A DNA stretch of 64,000 bases, taken from Alcaligenes endophyticus. GTDB lineage: Bacteria > Pseudomonadota > Gammaproteobacteria > Burkholderiales > Burkholderiaceae_B. The translations under genes and the position numbers were made by a program. Of the stretch, positions 54,355 through 64,000 are shown piece after piece. Below the pieces are notes generated by a model. The model made no database searches and was not told the origin of the DNA. It saw nothing but the letters and a program-made list of their open reading frames with translations. The DNA lies in contig NZ_JAPKND010000003.1 in assembly GCF_026344035.1 (NCBI RefSeq), forward strand, positions 124,001 to 188,000, in the 5' to 3' direction. Every line of letters starts with the position of its first letter. The first letter of the stretch is position 1.

Positions 54355-55266
54355 TTAGTCAAGCGGTCGTCGACCCGCTAAACATACCCATCCCTCACGC
54401 TCGCGCCAAACCTCTAGGGGTAGAAAAGGTGCATACACCGTTATCATTTCTTGCGCTTGCCATTCAAAAATACCCGATAAAACCAAGTAACCACCGGGGC
54501 GTACCCGATTGGCTAGCATAGGTGCTAAAACTTTAAGGGGGTTAGATAATATATTGGCCAACACTACATCCGACTGGCCACCGGGCAACTCGTCAGGCAG
54601 GTAGGCTTCTACCTCTACCTCATTTACCTGCGCATTGTAACGTGTAGAGTTAACCGCCTGCACGTCAATGTCCGTACCTAGCGTCCGTGCAGCACCAAGC
54701 TTTTTGGCTGCTATGGCTAATATGCCTGAGCCACAACCATAATCCAGCACGCTCGCACCATCAGGTAAATTCTCCGCCTGCCACTCTAAACACAAGTGCG
54801 TAGTTGGATGACTACCGGTACCAAAGGCCAGGCCGGGATCCAATTGAATCTGCACTCGGTCTCCTACATCAAGACAAGCCTGCTCGTCTTTGTGCCAACT
54901 GGGCACAATCAAGATACGATCACCGACCTCGATAGGTCCAAACTGAGACTGTGTCAAACGGACCCAGTCTGTATCGGGTACTTCACGCAAACTCCACTCT
55001 AGCTTGGTCTCGTCTAGGACGCCTGTCAATAATAACTGATGTAACAGCTCATCAACCTCCATGGTATCCGGCAACAGAGCAACCACTCGATTCCGATTCC
55101 AAGCGCACACCTCGGGTTCCATACCTGGCTCACCAAACAGTGCCTGCTCAGCCTCGGTATCACCGTCAGCGTCCTCCACTGATACAGAAAGTGCGCCTAA
55201 ATCAAGTAATACATCAGAGAGCTGTTCGGCTTCATCTTCCAAGCAACTTAGTAATAATTCACGCAT
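54355..55266 (-). CDS. prmA: Ribosomal protein L11 methyltransferase
   Basis: 303 residues. The SAM-binding motif is DYGCGSGILAIAAKKLGA (about 177-194), preceded by FGTGSHPTTHLCLEWQ, a PrmA hallmark. It trimethylates L11 in the cytoplasm. It follows accC in the same direction, with a terminator between. Confidence 0.95.
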   Translation of the reverse strand: MRELLLSCLEDEAEQLSDVLLDLGALSVSVEDADGDTEAEQALFGEPGMEPEVCAWNRNRVVALLPDTMEVDELLHQLLLTGVLDETKLEWSLREVPDTDWVRLTQSQFGPIEVGDRILIVPSWHKDEQACLDVGDRVQIQLDPGLAFGTGSHPTTHLCLEWQAENLPDGASVLDYGCGSGILAIAAKKLGAARTLGTDIDVQAVNSTRYNAQVNEVEVEAYLPDELPGGQSDVVLANILSNPLKVLAPMLANRVRPGGYLVLSGIFEWQAQEMITVYAPFLPLEVWREREGWVCLAGRRPLD

Positions 55267-55283
55267 CTTAGCTTCCAGAAAGC

Positions 55284-55307
55284 AAAACAGGGGCTAGCCC
55301 CTGTTTT
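55284..55307 (-). terminator. Terminator after accC
   Basis: AAAACAGGGG (55284-55293) pairs perfectly with CCCCTGTTTT (55298-55307) around CTAG, a complete palindrome. On the minus strand the stem ends in TTTTGC. It lies between accC (stop at 55329) and the prmA start. Confidence 0.85.
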
Positions 55308-55328
55308 ACTATATTGTCATTCGCTACC

Positions 55329-56675
55329 TTAAGGGCGTTGAGCTAATTTTTGCTCAAGGTAATGAATACTTACTCCGCCGGCTTTAAAGCTAGCATCTTG
55401 CATTAGTTCGCGGTGCAAAGGAATATTGGTGAGAATGCCTTCCACCACCATTTCGGAGAGCGCAATATCCATACGCGCAATAGCTTGCTCACGCGTTGCA
55501 CCATAAGTAATCAACTTGGCAATCATGGAATCGTAAAAAGGAGGCACAACATAGCCACTAAATACATGTGAATCCATGCGTACGCCTGGCCCACCTGGGA
55601 CATGCCAGTTACTGATTAAGCCCGGACTAGGAATGAATTTGAACGGGTCTTCAGCACAAATACGGCACTCAATCGCGTGCCCCTCAAACTGCACATCGCG
55701 TTGACGCAGCGTAAATTTCTCACCAGCGGCGATACGGATTTGCTCTTGAATGAGATCAAAACCGGTAATCATTTCGGTAACAGTGTGCTCTACCTGAATA
55801 CGCGTGTTCATTTCAATAAAGAAAAACTCACCGTTTTCGTACAGGAATTCGAAGGTACCCGCCCCTCGATACCCCATCTTCCGACACGCTTCCGCACAAC
55901 GTTCGCCTATACGCTCAATGAGTTTGCGTGGAATGCCTGGAGCAGGAGCCTCTTCAATGACTTTCTGGTGACGACGCTGCAAAGAACAATCACGTTCTCC
56001 CAGCCACACTGCATTGCGCTCACCGTCCGCCAACACCTGTATTTCGATGTGACGCGGATTTTCTAGATAGCGCTCCATATACACTTCAGGATTATTGAAA
56101 GCAGCGGCAGCTTCTGTCCGAGTCGTTGCCACAGCGGTAAGCAATGCAGCTTCGGTATAAACCACGCGCATACCACGTCCACCGCCACCACCCGATGCTT
56201 TCACAATGACCGGATAGCCAACATCACGCGCAATACGTACGATCTCTTCTGGGTCGTCAGGCAAAGCACCTGGAGAACCTGGCACCACCGGCACGCCAGC
56301 TGCGATCATTGCTTTCTTGGCCATGACCTTATCACCCATTTCACGGATGGTTTGGGGCCGAGGTCCAATAAATACAAAGCCACTTTTTTCTACGCGTTCT
56401 GCAAAATCCGCGTTTTCAGCCAAAAAGCCATAACCTGGATGAATCGCTTCAGCGTCGGTCACTTCGGCAGCTGAAATAATGGCCGGCATACTCAAATAGC
56501 TATCTCGCGGGGATGCTGGCCCTATGCAGACAGACTCATCAGCCAGCCGCACATACTTGGCTCCCCGATCGGCTTCGGAATACACCACTACGGTTTTGAT
56601 GCCCAGCTCACGGCAAGCGCGCTGAATACGTAAGGCTATTTCGCCTCGATTGGCGATCAAGATTTTTTCGAACAT
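55329..56675 (-). CDS. accC: Acetyl-CoA carboxylase, biotin carboxylase subunit
   Basis: 448 residues from ATG 56675 ([17 protein letters not shown]), four bases after the accB stop. ATP-grasp features are [15 protein letters not shown] (glycine loop), [10 protein letters not shown], and [20 protein letters not shown] with the metal-binding Glu. It carboxylates biotin on AccB, the first half reaction of fatty-acid synthesis. The order aroQ-accB-accC is standard for the group. Confidence 0.97.
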   Translation of the reverse strand: MFEKILIANRGEIALRIQRACRELGIKTVVVYSEADRGAKYVRLADESVCIGPASPRDSYLSMPAIISAAEVTDAEAIHPGYGFLAENADFAERVEKSGFVFIGPRPQTIREMGDKVMAKKAMIAAGVPVVPGSPGALPDDPEEIVRIARDVGYPVIVKASGGGGGRGMRVVYTEAALLTAVATTRTEAAAAFNNPEVYMERYLENPRHIEIQVLADGERNAVWLGERDCSLQRRHQKVIEEAPAPGIPRKLIERIGERCAEACRKMGYRGAGTFEFLYENGEFFFIEMNTRIQVEHTVTEMITGFDLIQEQIRIAAGEKFTLRQRDVQFEGHAIECRICAEDPFKFIPSPGLISNWHVPGGPGVRMDSHVFSGYVVPPFYDSMIAKLITYGATREQAIARMDIALSEMVVEGILTNIPLHRELMQDASFKAGGVSIHYLEQKLAQRP

Positions 56676-56679
56676 GTCA

Positions 56680-57135
56680 TCAACCAATGATGAACAGCGG
56701 CTGGCCATATTCTACGGGGCCGCCATTTTCAACCAGGATCTCTTTGATTACCCCAGACTTGTCTGCTTCAATTTCATTGAGCAGCTTCATCGCCTCGATA
56801 ATACACAAAGGCTCACCTTCTTTGACCGTTTGGCCAACCTCTACAAATGGTGCTGCACCTGGGTTAGGTGCACGGTAGAAAGTACCCACCATGGGTGAAG
56901 TAACACTGTGTCCTTGTGCCACTGCAGGCGCAGCAGGCGCTGCTGGAGCGGCCGCAGGCACAGCGACTGGACTCAATTGCGCAGCAGCTGTTTCAGTCGC
57001 ATATACCACTGGCTGCGCAGGCGCTTGGGAGAATTTAACGATACGTACTTTATCGTCACCTTCAGTGATTTCGAGTTCCGCGATACCGGACTCCGCGACC
57101 AGATCAATCAGGGTTTTAAGCTTTCTAAGATCCAT
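56680..57135 (-). CDS. accB: Acetyl-CoA carboxylase, biotin carboxyl carrier protein
   Basis: 151 residues from ATG 57135. The N-terminal part ([20 protein letters not shown]) is typical of AccB; a flexible Ala/Pro linker (about 60-75) follows; the biotinyl domain ends with the biotin-accepting K117 in EAMKL. It carries CO2 from AccC to the carboxyltransferase. Five bases separate its stop from accC. Confidence 0.96.
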   Translation of the reverse strand: MDLRKLKTLIDLVAESGIAELEITEGDDKVRIVKFSQAPAQPVVYATETAAAQLSPVAVPAAAPAAPAAPAVAQGHSVTSPMVGTFYRAPNPGAAPFVEVGQTVKEGEPLCIIEAMKLLNEIEADKSGVIKEILVENGGPVEYGQPLFIIG

Positions 57136-57220
57136 GGATGCTTCCCGCAACACCTCACTGTCTATGTTGATTCAGAGCAGGCGTCAAAAAAGAAATTGGT
57201 AAATTAAACTCAGGTAATAC

Positions 57221-57652
57221 TTATTTTCCTAAGGCATACAATAACGCTGCTTCGTAACCATATACACCTAGCCCAACAATAACACCTTCGGCGATGTCGG
57301 ACAGATAAGAGTGGTGACGAAAGGCCTCACGCTTGTATACATTAGAGATATGAACCTCGATAAACGGCACGCTTACTGCTGCCAATGCATCGCGTATTGC
57401 GACGCTAGTATGAGTATAGGCACCAGCATTGATAATGATGTAATCAACGCAACCACGTGCCTGATGTATCCGTTCTACGAGCTCACCTTCGTGATTACTT
57501 TGAAAAACCTCACAGCTAGCATTATTTTCCTGCGCCACCGCCCGTAGCCGGGTGTATATATCGTCCAAAGTCTGGCCGCCATAAATACCCGGCTCACGAG
57601 TGCCGAGCAAATTTAGATTGGGACCATTCAGAACAAGGAAATTTTTCGCCAT
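57221..57652 (-). CDS. aroQ: 3-dehydroquinate dehydratase, type II
   Basis: 143 residues. The start [20 protein letters not shown] contains the catalytic Tyr Y24; further motifs are [16 protein letters not shown] and [18 protein letters not shown] with the conserved Arg. It makes 3-dehydroshikimate in the shikimate pathway. It heads the aroQ-accB-accC run. Downstream to the left, 85 bases separate it from accB. Confidence 0.96.
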   Translation of the reverse strand: MAKNFLVLNGPNLNLLGTREPGIYGGQTLDDIYTRLRAVAQENNASCEVFQSNHEGELVERIHQARGCVDYIIINAGAYTHTSVAIRDALAAVSVPFIEVHISNVYKREAFRHHSYLSDIAEGVIVGLGVYGYEAALLYALGK

Positions 57653-57805
57653 TGCGGATTTTTCATGAAGATAGATCGCCTTTTTACGCTAAAAACCTGT
57701 ATTTGTCTATCAAACAACGAGATTTTCATCTTTGAATAAGTACTTACAAGCCCAGTAACAATACTTATATAGGAGCAAAGTTCACAGCATTTAAAGGAAA
57801 ATAAC

Positions 57806-58309
57806 CTACGTAGACAGCAGCCTTTGAATAACATCGTCTAACTTGGCGGGAACGATCTGCCCCAACATACGCTCGTGGATCCGACCGCGCGCATCAAAAA
57901 CAACGGTAAAGGGTAAGCCCCCTTGGCGATTACCTAATGCACGCATGACTCCCACCCCCGTGTTACCGGCCTCAAGAATCTGGTAACTAACTGGTACACG
58001 CTGTAAAAACTCCAGCATATTTTTCGCTCTGTCTATCCCTATCCCCAAAAACGGCATATCGGGATAAGTTTCATGCAAGGCTTGCAAGTCAGGCATTTCC
58101 TCTATGCATGGTTTGCACCATGTGGCCCAAAAGTTAACCACCAAAGGCCTGCCTAAATACTGTTTAAGGCCAACCTCACGCCCTTCTAAGTCAGGAAAAG
58201 AAAGTCCAAAAAAAGGGTCTGGAGGAAATAATGCGGCCCAAGAGGGAGCCTGTGCGCTCAACATTGCAGCCCCAACTAGGCCACAACGAATAAAGTCACG
58301 TCGCTTCAT
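57806..58309 (-). CDS. TlpA-like thioredoxin-domain protein with a twin-arginine-type leader
   Basis: 167 residues from ATG 58309; a GTG at 58318 is also possible. The N-terminus MKRRDFIRCGLVGAAMLSAQ resembles a Tat or Sec signal. The thioredoxin active site is C-x-x-C in FWATWCKPCIEEM, with the TlpA/ResA-type partner segment PFTVVFDARG. It acts in the periplasm in disulfide reduction, often for cytochrome c maturation. It lies between aroQ (same strand) and mpl (divergent). Confidence 0.88.
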   Translation of the reverse strand: MKRRDFIRCGLVGAAMLSAQAPSWAALFPPDPFFGLSFPDLEGREVGLKQYLGRPLVVNFWATWCKPCIEEMPDLQALHETYPDMPFLGIGIDRAKNMLEFLQRVPVSYQILEAGNTGVGVMRALGNRQGGLPFTVVFDARGRIHERMLGQIVPAKLDDVIQRLLST

Positions 58310-58416
58310 CGTTTTCACTACTTAAATACAGAATCCTTGCATGATAGCACCCTGATAATTCACAAGGTGCTCCGTAACCGTGCACATCTGACTAAAATAC
58401 AGACCGGAGGATAGTC

Positions 58417-59775
58417 ATGCACATACACATACTTGGCATTTGCGGCACGTTTATGGGGGGTCTAGCACTCATTGCTAGAGCCGCCGGATATAAGGTCACT
58501 GGCTGCGATAGCGGTGTTTACCCACCCATGAGCACGCAGTTGCAAGAGCAAGGCATTGCCTTGATTGAAGGCTTTGATGCCGATCAAATCAAATTAAATG
58601 CCGATTTATACATCATCGGCAATGTCGTCAGTCGAGGGAATCCGTTAATGGAAGCGATCCTCAATCAACAGCTTCCTTACACTTCTGGCCCCCAGTGGCT
58701 GGGCGAGCATGTATTACGCCAGCAGCATGTCTTAGCGGTCGCCGGCACTCACGGCAAGACGACCACCAGCTCAATGCTCACGTGGATACTCGAATGTGCG
58801 GGCTTGCAACCAAACTTTCTGATTGGTGGTGTCGCCCCCGATTTAGGGCTTTCGGCCCGTTATCAGCCACACCAAACACATTTTGTTATTGAAGCCGACG
58901 AATACGACACCGCATTCTTTGATAAGCGGTCTAAATTTGTACATTATCGTCCCCGCACCGCCATTTTGAACAATCTAGAATATGATCATGCTGACATATT
59001 CCCCAACCTTGATGCCATTCAAACTCAATTTCATCATTTAATTCGTACTATCCCCTCACAAGGACAAATTATTCGCCCGGCGCAATGTGAGGCCTTAGAC
59101 CAAACCTTAGCTCGAGGCTGTTGGTCTAACGTGGACACCTTTGGCCTCAACGGTAGCTGGCAAGCGCATGATATCGATGGTTCAAGCTTTCGCCTACATC
59201 ACGACGGTGTAGAGGTGGCCACACTTAACTGGTCACTGAGCGGCCGCCACAACCAGGAAAATGCCCTTGCTGCCATTGCCGCAGCAACACACGTGGGCGT
59301 GTCAGTGGAACAAGCCATCGAGGCCCTAGCCTCCTTCCAAGGCATCAAGAGGCGAATGGAGATCAAAGGTGTGTGCCGTGACATTATTGTTTACGATGAC
59401 TTTGCCCATCATCCTACCGCTATCGCAACCACTCTTGAAGGGCTACGTCGCAAGGTAGGGCCGCAACGCATCATAGCAGTCTTAGAGCCCCGATCTAATA
59501 CCATGAAGCTAGGGGCTATGGCAGCTCGCCTACCCGACTCGCTCAGTAGCGCTGACATAGTGTTTTGCTATAACGAGACGCAAGGCAAGCATGCTTTAGG
59601 TTGGAATGCAAGCCAAGTCTTAGCACCGCTAGGTGATAAGGCAAGCACTTGGACAGATTTAGATAAAATGATCACTAGCATCGTTCAAGTCGCTCGGCCT
59701 GGTGACTCCATCGTCATTATGAGTAATGGCAGCTTTGGTGGCATACACCAACGCTTACTTGATAGCCTGGCTTGA
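58417..59775 (+). CDS. mpl: UDP-N-acetylmuramate:L-alanyl-gamma-D-glutamyl-meso-diaminopimelate ligase
   Basis: 452 residues of the Mur ligase family. The dinucleotide-like start is LGICGTFMGGLALIARAAGY, with G-T-F replacing the MurC pattern, typical of Mpl. The ATP loop is AGTHGKTTTSSMLTW, and DDFAHHPTAI is the Mur C-terminal signature. It attaches recycled tripeptide to UDP-MurNAc. GGAGG precedes the ATG. Together with anmK at 27605 it indicates active peptidoglycan recycling. Confidence 0.95.
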   Translation: MHIHILGICGTFMGGLALIARAAGYKVTGCDSGVYPPMSTQLQEQGIALIEGFDADQIKLNADLYIIGNVVSRGNPLMEAILNQQLPYTSGPQWLGEHVLRQQHVLAVAGTHGKTTTSSMLTWILECAGLQPNFLIGGVAPDLGLSARYQPHQTHFVIEADEYDTAFFDKRSKFVHYRPRTAILNNLEYDHADIFPNLDAIQTQFHHLIRTIPSQGQIIRPAQCEALDQTLARGCWSNVDTFGLNGSWQAHDIDGSSFRLHHDGVEVATLNWSLSGRHNQENALAAIAAATHVGVSVEQAIEALASFQGIKRRMEIKGVCRDIIVYDDFAHHPTAIATTLEGLRRKVGPQRIIAVLEPRSNTMKLGAMAARLPDSLSSADIVFCYNETQGKHALGWNASQVLAPLGDKASTWTDLDKMITSIVQVARPGDSIVIMSNGSFGGIHQRLLDSLA

Positions 59776-59801
59776 GCTCATCATTAAGGTAAGGTGCGCG
59801 C

Positions 59802-60374
59802 ATGATTTTATATTTGCATGGTTTTCGGTCCTCACCGCAGTCGTATAAAGCTCGTTTGCTGGCCCAAGAGCTACAACAACGTCAACAGACGCACCTATGG
59901 CAGTGTCCGCAATTACCTGCCAGCCCTGCGGCTGCGATCGCGCTTTGTCACCAACTGATTCAAACTCATGGTACCGCTGAACTCTGTATCATAGGCTCAT
60001 CGTTAGGAGGCTATTACGCCAGCCACCTCGCCCAACATTACGGGAGCAAAGCGGTATTACTTAATCCTGTCGTGCATGCGGCTCGCGACTTAGCGACTCA
60101 AGCCGGGAGCCACCAAAGTTACCACTCGGATACCCCGTTTCACTTTTTACCTAACTACGTCCAACAACTAGCGCACATTGTTGTCCCACGTCCCACCAAG
60201 CCAGAACTATTCTATTTACTCGCAGCCAAAGGTGATGAGGTTCTTGATTGGCGCGAAATGGTGGATTGGTATCAGCATAGCCATATCACTCTTATTGAAG
60301 GCAGCGACCACGGCCTGAGCGATTTCCCTCTTTATATCCAAGACGTGCTCAATTACGCGCTTCCTACCTCCTAA
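59802..60374 (+). CDS. YqiA/YcfP family alpha/beta-hydrolase
   Basis: 190 residues. It starts with ILYLHGFRSSPQSYKARLLA, the family pattern, and the nucleophile Ser is in IGSSLGGYYA. The His is in EGSDHGLSDFPLY near the C-terminus. In E. coli YqiA hydrolyses esters. It lies between mpl and the RNase II gene, all rightward, probably one transcript. Confidence 0.9.
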   Translation: MILYLHGFRSSPQSYKARLLAQELQQRQQTHLWQCPQLPASPAAAIALCHQLIQTHGTAELCIIGSSLGGYYASHLAQHYGSKAVLLNPVVHAARDLATQAGSHQSYHSDTPFHFLPNYVQQLAHIVVPRPTKPELFYLLAAKGDEVLDWREMVDWYQHSHITLIEGSDHGLSDFPLYIQDVLNYALPTS

Positions 60375-60411
60375 ACTTTCAACGATGGCATCGCCATCAA
60401 GATGGACAACC

Positions 60412-62298
60412 ATGTACGTTCTTTTCGAAGATAGCAGCAACTTTAAGGCAGAGAAAGTCTTCTCCGAAAGCGATTCCACCATGCAAGTCGAGTCGGCTAG
60501 TGGGAAACGCAGCAAAATTAAGAAAAACGCTGTGCTTTTTCATTTTGAGCAGCCCGATCCAGTCACCTTGCTAGAAAAAGCACGCGCGCTGGCGGAAACG
60601 CTAGATATTCCCTTTTTATGGGAGTGTGCCCCCCAAGAAGAGTTTGAGGCTGCTAGCTTGGCAGAAGACTACTTTGGCCATGCTCCGAATGCGGTAGAAA
60701 AAGCCGCCCTTATTTTTGCCCTACACGACGCACCCGCTCATTTTCACAAACGCGGGAAAGGCTTATACCGCCCAGCGCCACCAGACATTCTGCAAGCCGC
60801 GCTCGCAGCAATAGAAAAAAAACGTTTACAACAAGAGCAGGTTGCCGCCTGGACACAAAACCTGATTGACGGCGTCCTGCCGGATGAGATAGCCGCAAAA
60901 GCCGAAAGCTTCTTGAGCCAACCGGATAAAAACTCACTGGAATGGAAAGCTTTCGACGCAGCGCTCAAAGCACTCAATAGTCATCCAGAAAAACTTCTGT
61001 TGTCCTTAGGGGCATGGTCTAACCCCTTAGCACTGCACCAACACCGATTCATGAGCCAGCACTTCCCCAAGGGAACGGGCTTTCCACCGGTAGAACTAAA
61101 AGAATGGGGACAAGACCTGCCTCTGGCTGACGTGGAAGCCTATTCGGTGGACGATGCCTCGACTACCGAGATTGACGACGCGTTATCCGTCCAGATGCTG
61201 GACAATCAACGTCTACGCATCGGCATTCATATCGCCGCACCCGCCTTGGCCATTACCCGCGGCAGCTCTTTGGATGATATTGCCCGAGCACGCATGTCGA
61301 CCCTTTATACGCCCGGCTATAAAGTTTCTATGCTACCTCCCGAGCTCATCGGCTATTTCTCACTTAATGACGATGTAGTTCGCCCCTGCCTATCCCTGTA
61401 TGTGGAGGCAGACTTAAATACTGGCGAAATTCTTGCCCATGAAACCCGCTTAGAGCGAATACAGGTCAGGGAAAACTTGCGTCAGCACGAGCTAGAGCAT
61501 CTATACACCTCCGAGGCCTTAGCCGACCCCACTCTAGCCTTACCGTATGATCATTGGGTGCGCCCCCTGTGGCAGTTTGCCCAACTGTTATCCGCGCAAC
61601 GCGATGAGCGGCGCGGCAAGCCAGAAAACAATAACCGAGTTGAATATAGCTTTGAGCTTGACGGCCCCCACGACGATCCCAATTCTGTCATACGCTTAAT
61701 ACCCCGTGTCCGGAATGCCCCCTTGGGTCTACTGGTGGCCGAATACATGATCTTGGCCAATCAGCTTTGGGGCGGTTTGCTAGCGCAACACAATGTACCT
61801 GGGGTATTTCGCTCCCAGCAGTATATGCGTACACGTATGTCCACTACCCCTGGCCCCCATGACTCCATCGGCGTCCCCCAGTATATTTGGGCGACCTCGC
61901 CCTTGCGGCGCTATGTAGATTTAATTAATCAAGGTCAACTTATTGCGGCCGCCGAACATGGCATTTCAGCGCGTTTAGCGGCGCCATTTCAACCCAAAGA
62001 TGCTGACCTTTACGCGATCATCAACACTTTTGAGAATCAGTATGGCGCTTGGTCAGACTACCAAAATACCCTAGAACGTTATTGGTGCTTACGCTGGCTA
62101 CAACAAAACCAGCTTCAAACCGTACAAGCTCACGTGATCAAAGAAGACCTAGTGCGCTTGGCACAAGCTCCGCTGGTAATACGTGTACCTGGACTTCCCG
62201 CCATGGAGCGAGGACAAGAGCTCAGTTTAGATATCCTGCGCTTTGACGAACTTGCCCTAGAGCTAGAATGTCGTTGGCGGGACTCATCGTTGGGCTAA
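60412..62298 (+). CDS. RNase II/VacB family exoribonuclease
   Basis: 628 residues from ATG 60412; upstream starts lack support. The RNB domain begins near AYSVDDASTTEIDDALSV, whose Asp residues bind Mg, and continues through SMLPPELIGYFSLNDDVVRP. The end includes ATSPLRRYVDLINQGQL, which surrounds the RNA. The N-terminal region differs from the cold-shock domains of E. coli RNase II and is typical of the short betaproteobacterial type. It degrades RNA 3' to 5'. Followed by a TonB-like gene 4 bases on. Confidence 0.9.
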   Translation: MYVLFEDSSNFKAEKVFSESDSTMQVESASGKRSKIKKNAVLFHFEQPDPVTLLEKARALAETLDIPFLWECAPQEEFEAASLAEDYFGHAPNAVEKAALIFALHDAPAHFHKRGKGLYRPAPPDILQAALAAIEKKRLQQEQVAAWTQNLIDGVLPDEIAAKAESFLSQPDKNSLEWKAFDAALKALNSHPEKLLLSLGAWSNPLALHQHRFMSQHFPKGTGFPPVELKEWGQDLPLADVEAYSVDDASTTEIDDALSVQMLDNQRLRIGIHIAAPALAITRGSSLDDIARARMSTLYTPGYKVSMLPPELIGYFSLNDDVVRPCLSLYVEADLNTGEILAHETRLERIQVRENLRQHELEHLYTSEALADPTLALPYDHWVRPLWQFAQLLSAQRDERRGKPENNNRVEYSFELDGPHDDPNSVIRLIPRVRNAPLGLLVAEYMILANQLWGGLLAQHNVPGVFRSQQYMRTRMSTTPGPHDSIGVPQYIWATSPLRRYVDLINQGQLIAAAEHGISARLAAPFQPKDADLYAIINTFENQYGAWSDYQNTLERYWCLRWLQQNQLQTVQAHVIKEDLVRLAQAPLVIRVPGLPAMERGQELSLDILRFDELALELECRWRDSSLG

Positions 62299-62302
62299 AC
62301 AT

Positions 62303-63157
62303 ATGTATCAGGCCAACAGCAAGCAAGATTACCTTTGGTGGGCCATCGCCTTGTCCGCGATGGTACACCTACTGATTATCTTCTGGCCTGTGGCCGCACC
62401 TGCCCCGCGTGACGTCGAGAATTTAACGATTAGTCTGGTTAACTTCAGCACCCAAGAGCTTCCTTTACAAGCGCTGATTAAAGCGCAAGCTAACTTGGAA
62501 GGCGGTGGCAGCGACGATCAAGGGCAAGCCAGCAGTCCACTACCCTATACAGCTTGGCCCGATCCCAATGAACTGGTACTACGGGCAATGCAAAAGCGTC
62601 AACACAACCTTGAGCAAACTCAGCAACGTTTACTTACCCAGTTACAAAGCCAAACGCGCGCGCCCACCAATACTCCCGAGCAAGACTATACCGGCGACGC
62701 TAGCCACTCAGGCAAAGATGAACTCAATCAGGCTGAACTGATAGCACATGCCCAAGTAGCACAAATTGAACGCGACATCACGCGCTACCAGCAACGCCCG
62801 CGTTTTCACTATGCTGCACCGTCGTCCATGGCCGCACCCGAAGCTGAGTACGTAGAAAACTGGCGACAAAAAATAGAACATACAGGCACCCAGTATTATC
62901 CACACCAAGGACAGCACAAGCTACATGGCAGCTTGCAACTGAGCGTTTTTATATTACGTGACGGTACCGTATTGAAAACTCAAGTGGATCAAGCTGCGCG
63001 TCATCCTGAACTTAATTTAGCGGCTCAACGTATCGTGCAACTAGCAGCGCCTTTTAACCCCATTCCCACCCATGTGGCCCCTGACTCCGAAGTGCTAGTG
63101 ATTACTCGTTACTGGCATTTCACCGAAGGGGGCCTGAGCACTCAAAACGCACCCTAA
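62303..63157 (+). CDS. TonB-like energy-transducer protein
   Basis: 284 residues. One N-terminal helix (WWAIALSAMVHLLIIFWPVA, about 11-30) with a His is typical of TonB/TolA anchors. A Gln-rich linker follows (about 95-160), and the C-terminal TonB box domain is seen in HGSLQLSVFILRDGTVLKTQ and RIVQLAAPFNPIP. No ExbB/ExbD genes are adjacent. It may couple the inner-membrane potential to an outer-membrane receptor, or serve as a TolA-like link. Next gene: aroE. Confidence 0.82.
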   Translation: MYQANSKQDYLWWAIALSAMVHLLIIFWPVAAPAPRDVENLTISLVNFSTQELPLQALIKAQANLEGGGSDDQGQASSPLPYTAWPDPNELVLRAMQKRQHNLEQTQQRLLTQLQSQTRAPTNTPEQDYTGDASHSGKDELNQAELIAHAQVAQIERDITRYQQRPRFHYAAPSSMAAPEAEYVENWRQKIEHTGTQYYPHQGQHKLHGSLQLSVFILRDGTVLKTQVDQAARHPELNLAAQRIVQLAAPFNPIPTHVAPDSEVLVITRYWHFTEGGLSTQNAP

Positions 63158-63265
63158 AAGCACCTTCTTGCCATTTAAGCTTGGAATACTTGAGGAACAC
63201 GTGAAATCCTGTTTTACTTAATGCTCTTTCCTATGCTTGCGAGCCTCACTCACCCTTTTCTACTT

Positions 63266-64000
63266 ATGAGCCATTCCTCTACTCCGCTACGCTTTGGTGT
63301 TATCGGCAACCCTATTGCCCACAGCCGCTCACCTGCTATCCACGCCCAGTTTGCGCAGCAAGCCGGGCTATCACTGAGTTACGAGCGTATTTTGGCCCCA
63401 TTAGATGATTTCACAACGTGCTGTATGGATTTTTTTCAACAGCAAGGCGGTAAAGGGCTCAATGTCACCGTGCCTTTCAAAGAACAAGCCTATCAACTCG
63501 CGGCACACAATCTTAGCCCTCGAGCGCGACATGCCGCAGCCGTCAATACACTGTGGCAGGATGAACACGGAGCAATACACGGCTGCAATACCGATGGCAT
63601 TGGCTTATGTACCGACTTAATACGTTTAGGCCATGCTCCCGAAGGGAAAAAAATTCTATTAATTGGTGCTGGGGGTGCAGCGCGCGGTGTACTTTTCCCC
63701 TTACTAGAGCAAGGTTGCCAGCAAGTGCATATTATCAACCGCACACGCAGTCGTGCTGCAGCGCTACACACCAACCTCGCTGAACACGCCCCAGAGTATT
63801 CGCACAGGGTAAGCACGGGTGGGCTGGAGGATCATGCGGGGGACTGGGACATCGTCATTAATGCATCCTCTTCAAGCATGAGTGCCCACGCACCTGACTT
63901 GCCTTTAGTACGGTTCACGGCACAGGCTCTGGCCTACGATATGTACTATGCGGACCGGCCAACCGCCTTTATGCTAAGTTGCTCTGCTGCCCCCCATCGT
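63266..64000 (+). CDS. aroE: Shikimate dehydrogenase (runs off right edge)
   Basis: 245 codons are inside the window from ATG 63266; the C-terminus lies outside. The substrate site is SRSPAIH and the catalytic Lys lies in NVTVPFKEQ; Asp of NTDGIG is the partner. The NADP fold is GAGGAARGV followed by NRTRSR, where Arg binds the 2'-phosphate. It reduces 3-dehydroshikimate to shikimate, two steps after... the aroQ product. It starts 108 bases after the TonB-like gene. Confidence 0.94.
   Translation, partial: MSHSSTPLRFGVIGNPIAHSRSPAIHAQFAQQAGLSLSYERILAPLDDFTTCCMDFFQQQGGKGLNVTVPFKEQAYQLAAHNLSPRARHAAAVNTLWQDEHGAIHGCNTDGIGLCTDLIRLGHAPEGKKILLIGAGGAARGVLFPLLEQGCQQVHIINRTRSRAAALHTNLAEHAPEYSHRVSTGGLEDHAGDWDIVINASSSSMSAHAPDLPLVRFTAQALAYDMYYADRPTAFMLSCSAAPHR

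Noticed and set aside
1-64000. CRISPR arrays, prophage or complete insertion sequences
   Set aside because: No regularly spaced direct repeats, phage structural genes or transposase frames were seen.

Overview
The window is chromosomal DNA of a betaproteobacterium, most likely family Alcaligenaceae (order Burkholderiales). Three signs point there: three Bug-type (tripartite tricarboxylate) periplasmic receptors in the first 14 kb, the housekeeping order aroQ-accB-accC-prmA-DUF3426 and glyA-nrdR-ribD-ribE, and the order tyrS / M23 peptidase / anmK / erpA / DUF6776 / argC / rpsI-rplM. The assignment is by gene content and order only; no species is claimed. No prophage, CRISPR array or intact insertion sequence was seen.

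The left 20 kb is accessory and catabolic. Positions 1-4620 carry a rightward set: the end of a flavin monooxygenase, a Bug receptor, a thiamine-diphosphate (TPP) enzyme and an aldehyde dehydrogenase, which together resemble an arylglyoxylate/mandelate-type catabolic unit. Positions 4900-7585 hold a visibly decaying leftward locus: an agmatinase-like ureohydrolase, then an amino-acid ABC transporter (binding protein, two permeases, ATPase). Four of the five genes are destroyed by different lesions (single-base insertion, deletion fusion, 5-bp duplication, nonsense codon, internal deletion, truncation) and only one permease is intact. A LysR gene at 7725-8663, split by an in-frame TAG, faces an intact TPP enzyme-Bug operon at 8986-11650. 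From 19360 back to 11698 runs a long leftward cluster: an iron-sulfur subunit, two membrane anchors and a flavoprotein of a second succinate dehydrogenase/fumarate reductase-like complex, two-subunit class I fumarase, LysR, Bug and TauE/SafE. It looks like a dedicated dicarboxylate-oxidising pathway. The flavoprotein has Cys where the usual FAD-linking His should be.

From 20 kb to 32 kb the content is mainly core: tRNA-Ser(GGA), ribE, ribD, nrdR, glyA, a PEBP protein, tyrS, an M23 peptidase, anmK, erpA, a DUF6776 membrane protein, argC, rpsI and rplM. Positions 32136-38068 carry a TRAP transporter operon (dctP-dctQ-dctM) ending in an Asp/Glu/hydantoin racemase-like gene, an RpiR-type regulator, and a separate TakP-like TRAP receptor without permeases of its own.

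From 38 kb to the end the content is again core: pmbA, darP, an esterase, a Pat-like acyltransferase, gltX, a small lipoprotein, nrdAB preceded by a well-spaced pair of NrdR-box-like sites (the nrdR gene is in the same window), a histone H1-like Lys/Ala/Thr-rich protein, YggT, a glycine-zipper lipoprotein, a PfkB kinase, DUF3426, prmA, accC, accB, aroQ, a TlpA-like thioredoxin, mpl, a YqiA esterase, an RNase II family enzyme, a TonB-like protein and the start of aroE, which runs off the right edge.

The observations most worth following are the mutational dissection of the ureohydrolase/ABC locus, the His-less SDH-like flavoprotein in a fumarase-Bug-TauE operon, a candidate small RNA or leader with a terminator between tyrS and the M23 peptidase gene, the racemase-like protein with one of its two catalytic Cys replaced, and the NrdR boxes.
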